Source: an uncultured Actinomycetes bacterium (GTDB lineage Bacteria > Actinomycetota > Actinomycetes > Nanopelagicales > Nanopelagicaceae). From it: 64,000 nucleotides of DNA. Each line of letters begins with the position of its first letter. The first letter of the stretch is position 1. This document shows positions 43,667 through 52,945 of this stretch, piece after piece. The notes beneath the pieces are model-generated. The model was not told the DNA's origin. It was given only the letters and a program-made list of their open reading frames with translations, and did not search any database. The stretch is from NCBI GenBank assembly GCA_903895995.1, contig CAITVX010000013.1:16281-80280 (forward strand), given 5' to 3'. A program made the position numbers and the translations under genes.

Positions 43667-44664
43667 TTCTTGCCCCCTCTCTTCTTAGACTTGCTCTTCT
43701 CATTGCTACCTGCCTCAACAACTTCTTCAGCAGCGTGACCTGTCAGAGACATGAAGACATCGTCGAGAGATGGGCGCTTGAGCGCAATATCGAGTGGGTG
43801 AATCTTTGCACTATCGAGCTCTCGTAAGAGTCCAACGAGTGCTTCTCCCCCTGTAGTTACTGGCGTTGAAATTTTACGAAGACCTGCATCAACTGTTGAG
43901 GTGGTGCCACCAACTCGATCAGCGATTTCACGCGCGCGCGCAATATCGCCTTCAGCAACGATAAGTTCTAGGCGCTCTCCTCCGACTTGAGTTTTGAGTT
44001 GATCAGATGTTCCTCGAGCAATTACCCTACCCCGATCGATAACAGCAATCTCATCTGCGAGTTGATCAGCCTCTTCTAAATATTGTGTCGTCAAAAGAAG
44101 TGTCACTCCATCTTTAACAAGTCCCTCAATAACTTTCCACATCTCCATGCGACCACGTGGATCAAGGCCAGTCGTGGGTTCATCTAAGAAGAGAACTTTG
44201 GGGCGAATAATCAGCGATGCTGCAAGATCTAATCTGCGGCGCATTCCACCGGAGAAGGTTTTAATGGGGCGCTTTGCATCATCAGCGAGTGAGAATTGTT
44301 CAAGTAACTCTTCTGCACGAGCATTCGCAGCCTGTGAACTCAGGTGATAGAGGCGACCAAACATCACCAAGTTATCCCACCCAGTGAGAGTCTCATCCAC
44401 TGCGGCATATTGACCTGAGAGTCCAATAATTTCTCGAACCGCCTTGGGATTCTTCACGACATCGATTCCACCAACCATTGCGCGGCCTGAATCAGGTTTT
44501 AAGAGGGTCGCTAATACTCGAACTGTGGTTGTCTTTCCGGATCCATTAGGTCCAAGCACGCTCAAAACTGTGCCTTCTTCAATCTCGAGGGAGAGGCCAT
44601 CTAAGGCTCTCACTTCCCCATTTTGATAGGTCTTTACAAGATTCTCAGCAATTACGCTCTTCAT
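43663..44664 (-). CDS. ABC exporter ATPase (DrrA-like)
   Basis: 333 aa: Walker A LGPNGSGKTTTVRVLA (about 36-50), Q-loop, signature TFSGGMRRRLDLAASL, Walker B VLFLDEPTTGLD and the H-loop TTQYLEEADQ, then the DrrA C-terminal domain and a Lys/Ser-rich tail. DrrA-like ATPases energise drug or lipid export. Divergent from the DHA2 transporter; palindromes lie between. Confidence 0.92.
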   Translation of the reverse strand: MKSVIAENLVKTYQNGEVRALDGLSLEIEEGTVLSVLGPNGSGKTTTVRVLATLLKPDSGRAMVGGIDVVKNPKAVREIIGLSGQYAAVDETLTGWDNLVMFGRLYHLSSQAANARAEELLEQFSLADDAKRPIKTFSGGMRRRLDLAASLIIRPKVLFLDEPTTGLDPRGRMEMWKVIEGLVKDGVTLLLTTQYLEEADQLADEIAVIDRGRVIARGTSDQLKTQVGGERLELIVAEGDIARAREIADRVGGTTSTVDAGLRKISTPVTTGGEALVGLLRELDSAKIHPLDIALKRPSLDDVFMSLTGHAAEEVVEAGSNEKSKSKKRGGKK

Positions 44665-44697
44665 ATCCCCAGTCTAAAGGGGCAGAAGGGAATTTTG

Positions 44698-44725
44698 CGT
44701 AGTAACCTACGGTTGAAAGTTCAAC
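44698..44725. promoter_or_regulatory. Two adjacent inverted repeats between exporter genes
   Basis: CGTAG-TAAC-CTACG (44698-44711) directly followed by GTTGAA-AG-TTCAAC (44712-44725). They sit 34 bp before the DrrA start and about 100 bp before the DHA2 start, a plausible operator for a drug-responsive regulator. No regulator gene is adjacent. Confidence 0.45.
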
Positions 44726-44829
44726 AAACAAGACCATCAGAGCCAGCCCCTCATAGCGATCTGGGCAGACTCTGAAAAAGAAGGTCTGCTCGCAACATCT
44801 CGATTTATCGGGTCTTATGAAAGGTACTC

Positions 44830-46455
44830 ATGTCTAATAAAGATGCTTCCACTTCGAAGGCAAATTCTCACTCTAAAGAGATGACTCATAAAGAGATCAT
44901 GTTCGTTCTCTCTGGTCTCATGATGGGCATGCTCCTTGCAGCTCTCGACCAGACAATCGTCTCAACTGCGTTAAAGAAGATCGTTGAAGATTTCGATGGC
45001 CTCTCCCATTACACATGGGTTGTTACCGCCTACCTTCTAACGTCAACTGCTTCGACTCCGCTCTACGGAAAGATCTCCGACCTCTACGGTCGTCGGCCTG
45101 TCTTCCAATTTGCAATCGTGACATTCTTGATCGGTTCATTTGCGGCAGGTGCTGCGACATCGATGACTCAACTCATTGCATTCCGTGCGATCCAAGGCCT
45201 TGGCGCCGGTGGATTGATGGCACTCACTTTCGTCATCATTGGAGATATCGTCAGCCCGCGCGATCGCGGCAAGTACCAGGGTTACTTCGGTGGCGTATGG
45301 GGACTCTCTTCAGTCGCTGGACCACTACTTGGTGGATTCTTCTCTGATCACCACCATATTTTTGGTGTTGCTGGATGGCGTTGGATCTTCTATATAAACC
45401 TTCCATTTGGAATTGCAGCGCTAGTCATTACAACCGCATCTCTCCATATTCCAAAAGTCGTGAAGAAGCATAAGATCGATTATCTCGGTGCTCTGCTTAT
45501 GGTTCTTGGAGTAAGCGCACTTCTCCTTGCTATCTCTGTCTATGGACCTGAAAATGGCTGGACTGCGCCAAAGACGCTCACTGCATTTGGTGTTGCGCTC
45601 GCGCTCGTGCTGGGCTTCTTGTATCAAGAGACTCGCGCGACTGAGCCAATCTTGCCTCTGCGCCTATTTAAGAATCACACCTTCACAACCACATCGATCC
45701 TCGGCTTCATTATTGGCGCCGGAATGTTCGGTGCGATCGTGATGCTTCCTCTCTATCTACAGCTCGTTAAGGGCAATACGGCAACGACATCTGGGTTGAA
45801 GTTGATTCCATTTATGCTCGGTATCGTCTCGATGTCGATCACATCTGGAAAGTTAATCTCAAAGCATGGCCACTACAAGCGCTATCCAATTATCGGGTTG
45901 TCTCTGATGACCATTGGTATCGCACTCATGTCGACCCTCAATGAGACAACTCCCTTCTGGCGTCTCTCAATATTTGCAATTCTGATTGGCGCTGGCCTTG
46001 GCTTCTCTATGCAGACCATCGTTATTGCACTGCAGAACTCAGTCGAATTCAAGGATATGGGTGTTGCGACATCGTCTAATACATTCTTCCGATCTGTTGG
46101 TTCAACCATTGGTGTGGCGATCTTTGGTTCAATCTACTCAAGTCGCCTTGCTCATTATCTACCGCTTGCAATTCAAAAGACTGCAGCAGCAGATCCAGCA
46201 GCGATGGCTGGTGCGACGCCAGAGAAGTTCGCTCAGATTCAGCACAACACTGCGATCTTGAAGACCTTCTCACCAGCTCTCCAACAAAATGTCTTGCATG
46301 CATTTGTGCAGTCATTCCACGTAGTCTTCTTGGCCGCGGCGCCCGTAACGGCTGTTGGTTTGATCTTCGCCTTCATCTTGAAGGAGGCTCCACTTCGTAG
46401 CAGCGCCGAGCATCATGCTGCTAAAAACGAAGCTGCAGGGGAAGCGCTCGCCTAA
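44830..46455 (+). CDS. MFS drug exporter, DHA2 (EmrB/QacA) family
   Basis: 541 aa with about 14 transmembrane helices. Family motifs: [20 protein letters not shown] in helix 1, [17 protein letters not shown] (motif A, between helices 2 and 3) and [14 protein letters not shown] (motif C of drug:H+ antiporters). GAAAGG lies 5 nt before the ATG and the 5' leader is over 100 nt. The gene is followed by a strong terminator. Confidence 0.93.
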   Translation: MSNKDASTSKANSHSKEMTHKEIMFVLSGLMMGMLLAALDQTIVSTALKKIVEDFDGLSHYTWVVTAYLLTSTASTPLYGKISDLYGRRPVFQFAIVTFLIGSFAAGAATSMTQLIAFRAIQGLGAGGLMALTFVIIGDIVSPRDRGKYQGYFGGVWGLSSVAGPLLGGFFSDHHHIFGVAGWRWIFYINLPFGIAALVITTASLHIPKVVKKHKIDYLGALLMVLGVSALLLAISVYGPENGWTAPKTLTAFGVALALVLGFLYQETRATEPILPLRLFKNHTFTTTSILGFIIGAGMFGAIVMLPLYLQLVKGNTATTSGLKLIPFMLGIVSMSITSGKLISKHGHYKRYPIIGLSLMTIGIALMSTLNETTPFWRLSIFAILIGAGLGFSMQTIVIALQNSVEFKDMGVATSSNTFFRSVGSTIGVAIFGSIYSSRLAHYLPLAIQKTAAADPAAMAGATPEKFAQIQHNTAILKTFSPALQQNVLHAFVQSFHVVFLAAAPVTAVGLIFAFILKEAPLRSSAEHHAAKNEAAGEALA

Positions 46456-46469
46456 TTAATATCAATAAA

Positions 46470-46516
46470 AACCAATTGCCGAAGGAAGTATTTGTACTTT
46501 CGGCAGTTGGTTTTTT
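46470..46516 (+). terminator. Strong intrinsic terminator overlapping the next gene start
   Basis: 16-bp stem (46470-46485 with 46497-46512, two wobbles), loop of 11 nt and a T6 tract (46511-46516). It terminates the DHA2 transcript. The TTG start and first codons of the next MFS gene lie in the stem. Confidence 0.88.
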
Positions 46517-47660
46517 CGTTGCGATCGGTTATGGCCTCATCGTGCCAGCTATTCCACTCTTTGCGCGGACTTTCCATGCCAATGCAACGCAGGTAGGATT
46601 AATCATCTCCAGCTTTGCTCTCGCTCGCTTCGGATCGGGGCTGATTTCAGGCAAATTCGTTGATGCAATAGGTGAACGACTTACCCTTGGATTCGGGCTT
46701 GGAATGGTCTCAATCTCATCCCTGCTCTGCGGATTCGCCCATTCTTATTGGCAGTTACTGACTTACCGGGCTGCTGGCGGGCTTGGATCTTCGATGTTCT
46801 CAGTATCTGCAAGTGCGCTTCTGATGCGCTCAGTCAATGATGCGCAGCGTGCCCAGGCTCAATCCATTTATAACTCCGGCTTCCTAATCGGCGGCATTAT
46901 CGGGCCGGCATTTGGAGGAATTCTCTCTGCCATTTCATTACGTGCTCCATTCTTCGTCTATGCAGTCACGCTCTTGGCGGCTTCACTTACCTCACTTCTC
47001 TACTTGCACGAGAAGCGCCTCGGTAGATCCATTATCAATAAACAGACTGAAGATGATCGAGTACTTCTTCGGGATGCGATCAAGCTTCACCCTTATCGCA
47101 TTGCGCTGATTATCACTTTCCTCTCTAACTGGATTCTCTTCGGATTACGATCCTCGATCCTTCCGCTCTTTGCTACGAGCCAATTGCATATTTCTACATC
47201 AGCTTTAGGTTTCGGTTTCACCTTTGCTGCAATTGCCCAAGGCTCACTCCTCGTGCTGGCTGGAAAGATCATCGATATTCGTGGACGTAGGATCGGTCTC
47301 CTGATTGGATCTGCATTTATTACTTCAGGCATGATCGTGCTCATGACTGCAACACATCAATGGTCTTTCTTCACCTTGATGATCCTCTTTGGTTTTGGTG
47401 GAGCATTTATGGGAACCGCGCCCGTCTCTATCGTCGGAGATCTCTTCGGTGGCCGTGGTGGCAGAGTCATAGCGCTTTATCAAATGGCTGGAGATGCAGG
47501 AATGATTGCTTGTCCAATTATTGTTGGCTTCCTTGTTGATCGCTTCTCATATCGAGTTGCCTTTGAAGTTTCGAGTGCGCTCTTCTTGTTCGCGATATAT
47601 ATGGCCTTTAAATTGAAGGAGACTCGGAAAGAGTTTGAGATCTCTTTCCGAGAAGAGTGA
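46476..47660 (+). CDS. MFS transporter, DHA1-like
   Basis: 394 aa with 12 hydrophobic helices. Helix 1 (VLSAVGFFVAIGYGLIVPAIP) and motif A (SGKFVDAIGERLTLG) are intact, so the reading frame must start at or before about 46480; the only start codon between the preceding in-frame stop and helix 1 is TTG at 46476. That codon lies inside the stem of the upstream terminator, so an mRNA containing this gene would have a hidden start. Substrate unknown; probably efflux. Confidence 0.85.
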   Translation: MPKEVFVLSAVGFFVAIGYGLIVPAIPLFARTFHANATQVGLIISSFALARFGSGLISGKFVDAIGERLTLGFGLGMVSISSLLCGFAHSYWQLLTYRAAGGLGSSMFSVSASALLMRSVNDAQRAQAQSIYNSGFLIGGIIGPAFGGILSAISLRAPFFVYAVTLLAASLTSLLYLHEKRLGRSIINKQTEDDRVLLRDAIKLHPYRIALIITFLSNWILFGLRSSILPLFATSQLHISTSALGFGFTFAAIAQGSLLVLAGKIIDIRGRRIGLLIGSAFITSGMIVLMTATHQWSFFTLMILFGFGGAFMGTAPVSIVGDLFGGRGGRVIALYQMAGDAGMIACPIIVGFLVDRFSYRVAFEVSSALFLFAIYMAFKLKETRKEFEISFREE

Positions 47661-47718
47661 GAATCAGGTGGTTTTAGGCTGGGTTACCCTTGGAATAGGC
47701 ATAAATCGGGCCCCTTAT

Positions 47719-47748
47719 TTGAGCGATAAGTAGTGAAGCAGGTAGCCT
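47719..47748 (+). promoter_or_regulatory. Promoter of NlpC/P60 gene (leaderless)
   Basis: -35 TTGAGC (47719-47724), 18-bp spacer, -10 TAGCCT (47743-47748), 7 nt to the ATG at 47755. Confidence 0.6.
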
Positions 47749-47754
47749 ATCCAA

Positions 47755-48768
47755 ATGCGTAAAGATGGCAGGGCGCTGATTTCAGCTCTAGTAATTGCTG
47801 GATCGCTACTCACTTCGATTCTGCCAGCATCAGCTACTCAAACCTTGGCCGATGTCCAGGCCCAAGTCACACGTTTACAATTTGAAGCATCCGCTGCTGC
47901 AGAAGCTGGCCAACAAGCACAGGTCGAGCTGAAGAAATTAACCCGCACTTTAAATTCAGTAATACAACAAGATAGCCAGCAAGCAACATCGATTGCTGGA
48001 CTCAAGAAGTCACTCGGGCAGATTGCAAGCCAGCAATATCAAAGCAATGGTATTAGCGAGAGCATGTCTCTTCTCTTCTCAAGTGATCCCACTCTCTACC
48101 TTCAAACCGCGGGAACTCTTGCGATGGTTACGGGAAAGAAAACTTTACAACTTTCGCAATATGCAACGGCCGAACAGAGATTGCGTGCAACCTCGCTGAC
48201 ACTCAATGACAAGGTAGCTCAGGTTGCCGCGGCAAAGGCGAAGTTTGTAAAGCAAGAGGCGCTCGCTCAAGCAAAACTTGCACAAGCCGAAACTCTTCTC
48301 GCAAAGCTCACTAAAGAGCAGCGTGATGCCCTTGCCAAACTTCAGGCAAGTCAAGATGCTGCGGATCAACAATCTTCGCTGGCACTTGCCGGTCAAGGTT
48401 TAAAGATCAGCGGCCGTGCAGGTATCGCGATCCGTTATGCGCTTAAACAATTAGGTGATAGATATCGATTTGGCGCAGCAGGTATTGTTTATTGGGATTG
48501 TTCTGGCTTAACCATGGCTGCATTCAAGGCCGCTGGAGTTTCACTCCCCCACTCCGCAGCTGCTCAAGCGAGCTACGGAAAATATGTGCCACTCAACAAA
48601 ATCCAACCAGGCGATTTGGTCTTCTTTGGGCGCCCTATTTCACACGTCGGGATTTATTATGGCGGCGGCAAGATGCTAGATGCCCCACATTCGGGTGCGC
48701 GGGTGCGAATTGAATCCTTCTCATCGTGGTTCGGGCGTGAAAAGTTCGTTGCAGCAAGACGCTTCTAG
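47755..48768 (+). CDS. Secreted NlpC/P60 peptidoglycan endopeptidase
   Basis: 337 aa: signal peptide (to about residue 28, SLLTSILPASAT), two long coiled-coil stretches (35-100 and 130-205) and a C-terminal NlpC/P60 domain (about 222-337). The catalytic Cys is in YWDCSGLTMAAF, the His in PISHVGIYYG, with QPGDLVFF between. This is the RipA-like architecture of actinobacterial cell-separation hydrolases that cut stem peptides; the coiled coil probably controls activity. Confidence 0.93.
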   Translation: MRKDGRALISALVIAGSLLTSILPASATQTLADVQAQVTRLQFEASAAAEAGQQAQVELKKLTRTLNSVIQQDSQQATSIAGLKKSLGQIASQQYQSNGISESMSLLFSSDPTLYLQTAGTLAMVTGKKTLQLSQYATAEQRLRATSLTLNDKVAQVAAAKAKFVKQEALAQAKLAQAETLLAKLTKEQRDALAKLQASQDAADQQSSLALAGQGLKISGRAGIAIRYALKQLGDRYRFGAAGIVYWDCSGLTMAAFKAAGVSLPHSAAAQASYGKYVPLNKIQPGDLVFFGRPISHVGIYYGGGKMLDAPHSGARVRIESFSSWFGREKFVAARRF

Positions 48769-50228
48769 CGAGTTCCTGAAGCCTCTTTCGCAATATTGAG
48801 GATCATCGTTGGGAAAACTAATGTGTGAAATGGCGCCACCATTGCCCAATACAGGTGGCCACCTAACCCGCGCGGAGAGAATGTTGCCTCTTGCACAATG
48901 CGGGTCTTGCCACCTTCTGTGCTGATTTCAAAGGTGAGCCAAGCCTTACCTGGCAGGATCATCTCTGCATAGAGCCGTAACTTCTTTCCAGGAATGATCT
49001 CTTCTACTCGCCAGAAATCTAAGGACTCTCCAACGTGTAAGTGATCTGGATCGCGACGACCTCTACGTAATCCCACACCACCGATCATCCGGTCCATGAG
49101 TCCGCGTAGATACCAGAGGTAATCCACGCCATACCAACCATGTTCGCCACCGATCTTCTCAATAGCGCTCCACACCGCATCAATCGGTGCATCGGTAAGC
49201 CGCTCACGTCTATCTGTGTACAGCTTCTCACCAGACCACTCGGGATCACTCTGTGCTTTTGCCCATGGGGCGGTGAATGAATTCGCATCAGACCAGCGGG
49301 TAACAACATCGTGGGATGAAATCTTTGAGAGCGCCAATTCAATCGCTGTGGCAAGTGGAATTAATCCTCTTTCGGGCTTTGTAATGAGAGCATCAATTGA
49401 ATGCTTGGGATCTGCGACGACTTCACTAATCAGCGAGTTTACGAGTGGTTTTGCAATAGAGACAGGAACTGGAGTCACCAAGCCGATCCAGAGCGAGGAT
49501 AGTGCTGGAGTTAGTACTGGGATCTTGATGATCCATCTCTTTCGAAGCCCAGAAATTTTTGCAAAGGTTTGCATCATCGCCTCGTAGGTCAAAACTTCGG
49601 GACCGCCAATATCGAAGATTCCGCTTACGCTCTTCTTGAGCTCGCCAGCCTGTACCAAGTACCAGAGCACATCGCGAATTGCGATTGGTTGCGTTCTATT
49701 CAAAACCCACTTAGGTGTAGTCATAATCGGCAAGCGATGTGTGAGATGGCGAAGCATTTCAAAGCTCGCAGAGCCAGAACCGATAATAATTCCTGCACGA
49801 ATCTCCATCACAGGCACAGATGTTGATGCAAGTGAGATACCAGTCTGCTCGCGTGATTTAAGATGCTTTGAAATATTCTTATCGTTGGCAATTCCACCCA
49901 GATAAATAATCTGGCCTACTTTTTGACTCTCAGCAGCATCGGCAAAATTCTTTGCTATGCGAGCTTCGGTCTCATCAAAATTTGTGCCATGGTTGATGGA
50001 ATGAATTAAGTAATATGCAGTATCGACGCCAGCTAGAGCCAGATTAAGTTGTTCTGGGGATTCTGCGCTACCAACTGCAACTTCAACTTTATCGAACCAG
50101 CTTTGGCCGGCAATCTTGCGAGGGTCACGAACTAAGACCCTGACGATAAAATCTTTGAGCAAGAGCTCTTGAATGAGCCGTCCTCCAACATAGCCTGAAG
50201 CTCCAGTTACGAGTAGTCGTTTCCCCAT
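48765..50228 (-). CDS. SDR-family NAD(P)-dependent protein with C-terminal DUF2867
   Basis: 487 aa from ATG 50228: MGKRLLVTGASGYVGGRLIQ is the extended/atypical SDR nucleotide motif; the segment to about residue 300 is NmrA/YwnB-like, and the remainder (WRVEEIIPGKKLRLYAEMIL, SPRGLGGHLYWAMVAPFH) is DUF2867 of the START-like fold. Such fusions are common in actinobacteria; substrate unknown. A TTG at 50255 would add nine residues but lacks support. Its 3' end overlaps the NlpC/P60 stop by 4 nt. Confidence 0.85.
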   Translation of the reverse strand: MGKRLLVTGASGYVGGRLIQELLLKDFIVRVLVRDPRKIAGQSWFDKVEVAVGSAESPEQLNLALAGVDTAYYLIHSINHGTNFDETEARIAKNFADAAESQKVGQIIYLGGIANDKNISKHLKSREQTGISLASTSVPVMEIRAGIIIGSGSASFEMLRHLTHRLPIMTTPKWVLNRTQPIAIRDVLWYLVQAGELKKSVSGIFDIGGPEVLTYEAMMQTFAKISGLRKRWIIKIPVLTPALSSLWIGLVTPVPVSIAKPLVNSLISEVVADPKHSIDALITKPERGLIPLATAIELALSKISSHDVVTRWSDANSFTAPWAKAQSDPEWSGEKLYTDRRERLTDAPIDAVWSAIEKIGGEHGWYGVDYLWYLRGLMDRMIGGVGLRRGRRDPDHLHVGESLDFWRVEEIIPGKKLRLYAEMILPGKAWLTFEISTEGGKTRIVQEATFSPRGLGGHLYWAMVAPFHTLVFPTMILNIAKEASGTR

Positions 50229-50352
50229 GCCTAACGGTGGCACAAAGCTGGGCAATCAGCCATTTATGCCTTGAGGTTAAAATTTCACCCCTGGCCACCT
50301 GCTGTTTATGAGATCGTTACCAAGATTTCTGAGAAATCCCCTCAAAATTCCA

Positions 50353-50411
50353 TTGACTTTCCCATTATCTAGAACAAAACTAACCTCTAAGTGGTTCTGT
50401 TATCGTTTACA
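50353..50411 (+). promoter_or_regulatory. Promoter and LacI-type operator of the ABC sugar operon
   Basis: A -35-like TTGACT (50353-50358) is followed after 17 nt by AAAACT. Just downstream lies TGTTATCGTTTACA (50398-50411), a near-palindrome around central CG, the form of LacI-family operators. A second copy, TGTTATCGAATACA, lies at 57263-57276. Confidence 0.6.
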
Positions 50412-50494
50412 TAGATTGCCAGAAATGAGCTATCTAGGATGCGAGATCGGCGCCATAAAAGTACCCCTAGTTACTGAGAGAAGGATAGGAATCA

Positions 50495-52024
50495 ATGGCG
50501 ATCACAATTCAACGCTCCAAGAGCGTAAGAGCTCTTTTGGGCTTAGGTGTAGTTGGCGCAATCATTGTGGCTGGAGTCCCTGCAGTCTCTGCTGCAGCCG
50601 TCACAGTCGGAAGCGTCTGCCCAAAGTTGGGTGCGGCATCTAAAGCTGGAACAATTGCAGTCGTTTGCAAAGACGGCGGAGCACAAAATGTCTGGACCGA
50701 TAAGAAGGTCTACCCAGTAAGTATTCAAGCTAATGCTGTTGTTGGTGGAAAGAACTCAGCACAGGCACAATGGCTTGCGCAATATGTCATCCCAAACTTC
50801 ACACTTGAAGAAGCCGCAAAGGGCAAGCAAGTTGACGTTAACTTTATTTCATCCGGTGCGGACGACGCATCATACAAGAGCCAACTTGCACTTGACCTTG
50901 GTGCTAAAAAGGGTCCAGATGTTGTTAACATCGACGGTTTCTGGGTATCTGAATTCGCAGATGCTGGTTACATCAAGCCTCTTAACGATGTTGTTGGAGC
51001 AAAGGCTGTAGCAGCTTGGAGCGGTTGGAAGCAGATTCCTGCAACAATCAATCAAGTAATGACCTACAACAATAAGCTCTACGGAGTCCCTGCTGGAACT
51101 GATGGTCGTATCATCTACTTCAACAAGACTCTCTTTGCAAAAGCTGGCCTTCCAACAAACTGGCAGCCAACTTCTTGGGCAGATATCCTCACAACTGCAG
51201 CAACTTTGAAGACTAAGCTCCCAGATGTCACTCCATTCCAGCTCAACGCTGGTAAAGATATGGGCGAGGCAACTGCTATGCAAGGTTTCCTCAACTTTAT
51301 TGCAGGTACTGGATCACTCATCTATGACAATAAAACAGGTAAGTGGCTAGGAAACACAAAGTCTGTCCGTGACATGCTCAACTTCTATAACGATGTTTAC
51401 AACGTTAAGAAGGTTGGAAACACTGATTGGCAGGCAATGGCTGGTGGAACTGGTCGCGATGCATCATTTAGCGCATTTGCTAATGGCAAGCTTGCAATGA
51501 TGATTGAGGGCGACTACGAATGGCGTAGCGTTATCAATCCACTTACCGGTAACTTCAAGATGGCAGATCGCGATACCGCGGTTGGATTTGCAAAGATCCC
51601 ATCTCAGACAGCTGGTTCTGGCGTTAACAAGCAGAACTTCGTCTCCTACTCAGGTGGAAGCGGTTACATCGTAAACGCTAACTCCCCTCAGAAGGGCACC
51701 GCTTGGGAGCTTGTTCAGTTCCTCAACGATAAGGGCCCACTCACCGCCTCAATGGCGATCGGTGGATCTATCCGTATCTCTAACCGTACTGACGTCAACA
51801 ACGTCACATTGGCTACAGATCCTTGCTTGAAGTTTGTATTTACACAGGCAATTCCAAATACATTCTTCCGTCCAGCAAATTCACACTACAACGCTGTTTC
51901 TACTTTGCTACAGCAAGCAACTACAGATGTAGTTAATGGCGGAATGACCGCTGCCGCTGCCGCTGCTAAGTATGAAACTGCACTTGCTGCAGAAGTTGGT
52001 GCTGGAAACATCTCAAGTAACTAA
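50495..52024 (+). CDS. ABC transporter extracellular sugar-binding protein
   Basis: 509 aa, solute-binding family 1. The Sec signal peptide ends near VSA (residues 30-33) with no lipobox, unlike most Gram-positive binding proteins. A short Cys-pair segment (SVCPKLG ... VVCKDGG, C42 and C58) precedes the binding domain, which has WLAQYVIPNFT, VNIDGFWVSEFADAGYIKPL, MTYNNKLYGVPAGTDGRIIYFN and SGGSGYIVN. First gene of the operon; SD AGAAGGA precedes it. Its base composition and length suggest very high expression. Confidence 0.93.
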   Translation: MAITIQRSKSVRALLGLGVVGAIIVAGVPAVSAAAVTVGSVCPKLGAASKAGTIAVVCKDGGAQNVWTDKKVYPVSIQANAVVGGKNSAQAQWLAQYVIPNFTLEEAAKGKQVDVNFISSGADDASYKSQLALDLGAKKGPDVVNIDGFWVSEFADAGYIKPLNDVVGAKAVAAWSGWKQIPATINQVMTYNNKLYGVPAGTDGRIIYFNKTLFAKAGLPTNWQPTSWADILTTAATLKTKLPDVTPFQLNAGKDMGEATAMQGFLNFIAGTGSLIYDNKTGKWLGNTKSVRDMLNFYNDVYNVKKVGNTDWQAMAGGTGRDASFSAFANGKLAMMIEGDYEWRSVINPLTGNFKMADRDTAVGFAKIPSQTAGSGVNKQNFVSYSGGSGYIVNANSPQKGTAWELVQFLNDKGPLTASMAIGGSIRISNRTDVNNVTLATDPCLKFVFTQAIPNTFFRPANSHYNAVSTLLQQATTDVVNGGMTAAAAAAKYETALAAEVGAGNISSN

Positions 52025-52042
52025 GGTGAATGAATTAGATTC

Positions 52043-52945
52043 ATGACATCTCAAGTTAAGTCGGGTTCCCGGGCTGCAAAGCCCGGGAACTCCGTTTTAG
52101 GGCGCTTAAGCGCAATCAGCTTCATGACCCCTGCGAGCATTTTTATTGGAGTCTTCCTCTTTATTCCAGCTGTATGGACGCTTTACTTGGGATTTACTAA
52201 TTACAAATTAACTGGCATAACTGCGGCACATCCTAAAATAGTAGGCTTCGCAAACTTTCAAAAAGCCCTTCACGATCCACAATTTATTAGCTCATTTAAG
52301 TTAACACTACTTTATGTACTCTTCTCGGCAATATTGGGCCAGGCAATCTTGGGGTTCTTATTAGCGTGGGTTCTCTCTACAGTAAAGCCTCGCATCCGCA
52401 GCATGGTTGAGTTAATTGTTATCTGCGCCTGGATTGTTCCGGGATCTATCGTGACATTCCTATGGGTCGCATTTCTTAATTACGACAACGGAACGCTCAA
52501 CCGATTAACAGGACAACATATTTTTTGGCTACTTCACGATCCGTTCTTATCTATTGTCGTATTTAATACCTGGAGAGGTACCGCGTTTTCTATGCTGCTC
52601 TTTAGCGCAGCCATTACATCGATTCCAAAGTCCCACCTTGAGGTAGCACGCGTTGCTGGCGCTACCAAGATGCAGCAACTGCGCCAAATTGTGCTCCCCT
52701 CTGCCCGATCATTTATATTTACTAACCTGCTCTTAATCACGCTCTGGACCTTCAATGATTTTGGCCCATTCTTACTGACTGGCGGTGGCCCTGGTGGTAA
52801 GACTGAACTCTTACCAATTTTCGTATATAACAAGGCTCTCAAATACCTTGACTTCAGCTACGGTTCTGCGATCGCAGCGATCATGCTGCTCATGAATCTT
52901 GTACTTGCCCTCATTGTCATTCGCGCCGGAAGGAAGAACAAGTGA
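52043..52945 (+). CDS. ABC sugar transporter permease (MalF/UgpA-type)
   Basis: 300 aa, six transmembrane helices. The cytoplasmic EAA loop reads IPKSHLEVARVAGATKMQQLRQIVLPSA (G at the invariant position). Couples with the second permease and the ATPase below. Confidence 0.94.
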   Translation: MTSQVKSGSRAAKPGNSVLGRLSAISFMTPASIFIGVFLFIPAVWTLYLGFTNYKLTGITAAHPKIVGFANFQKALHDPQFISSFKLTLLYVLFSAILGQAILGFLLAWVLSTVKPRIRSMVELIVICAWIVPGSIVTFLWVAFLNYDNGTLNRLTGQHIFWLLHDPFLSIVVFNTWRGTAFSMLLFSAAITSIPKSHLEVARVAGATKMQQLRQIVLPSARSFIFTNLLLITLWTFNDFGPFLLTGGGPGGKTELLPIFVYNKALKYLDFSYGSAIAAIMLLMNLVLALIVIRAGRKNK

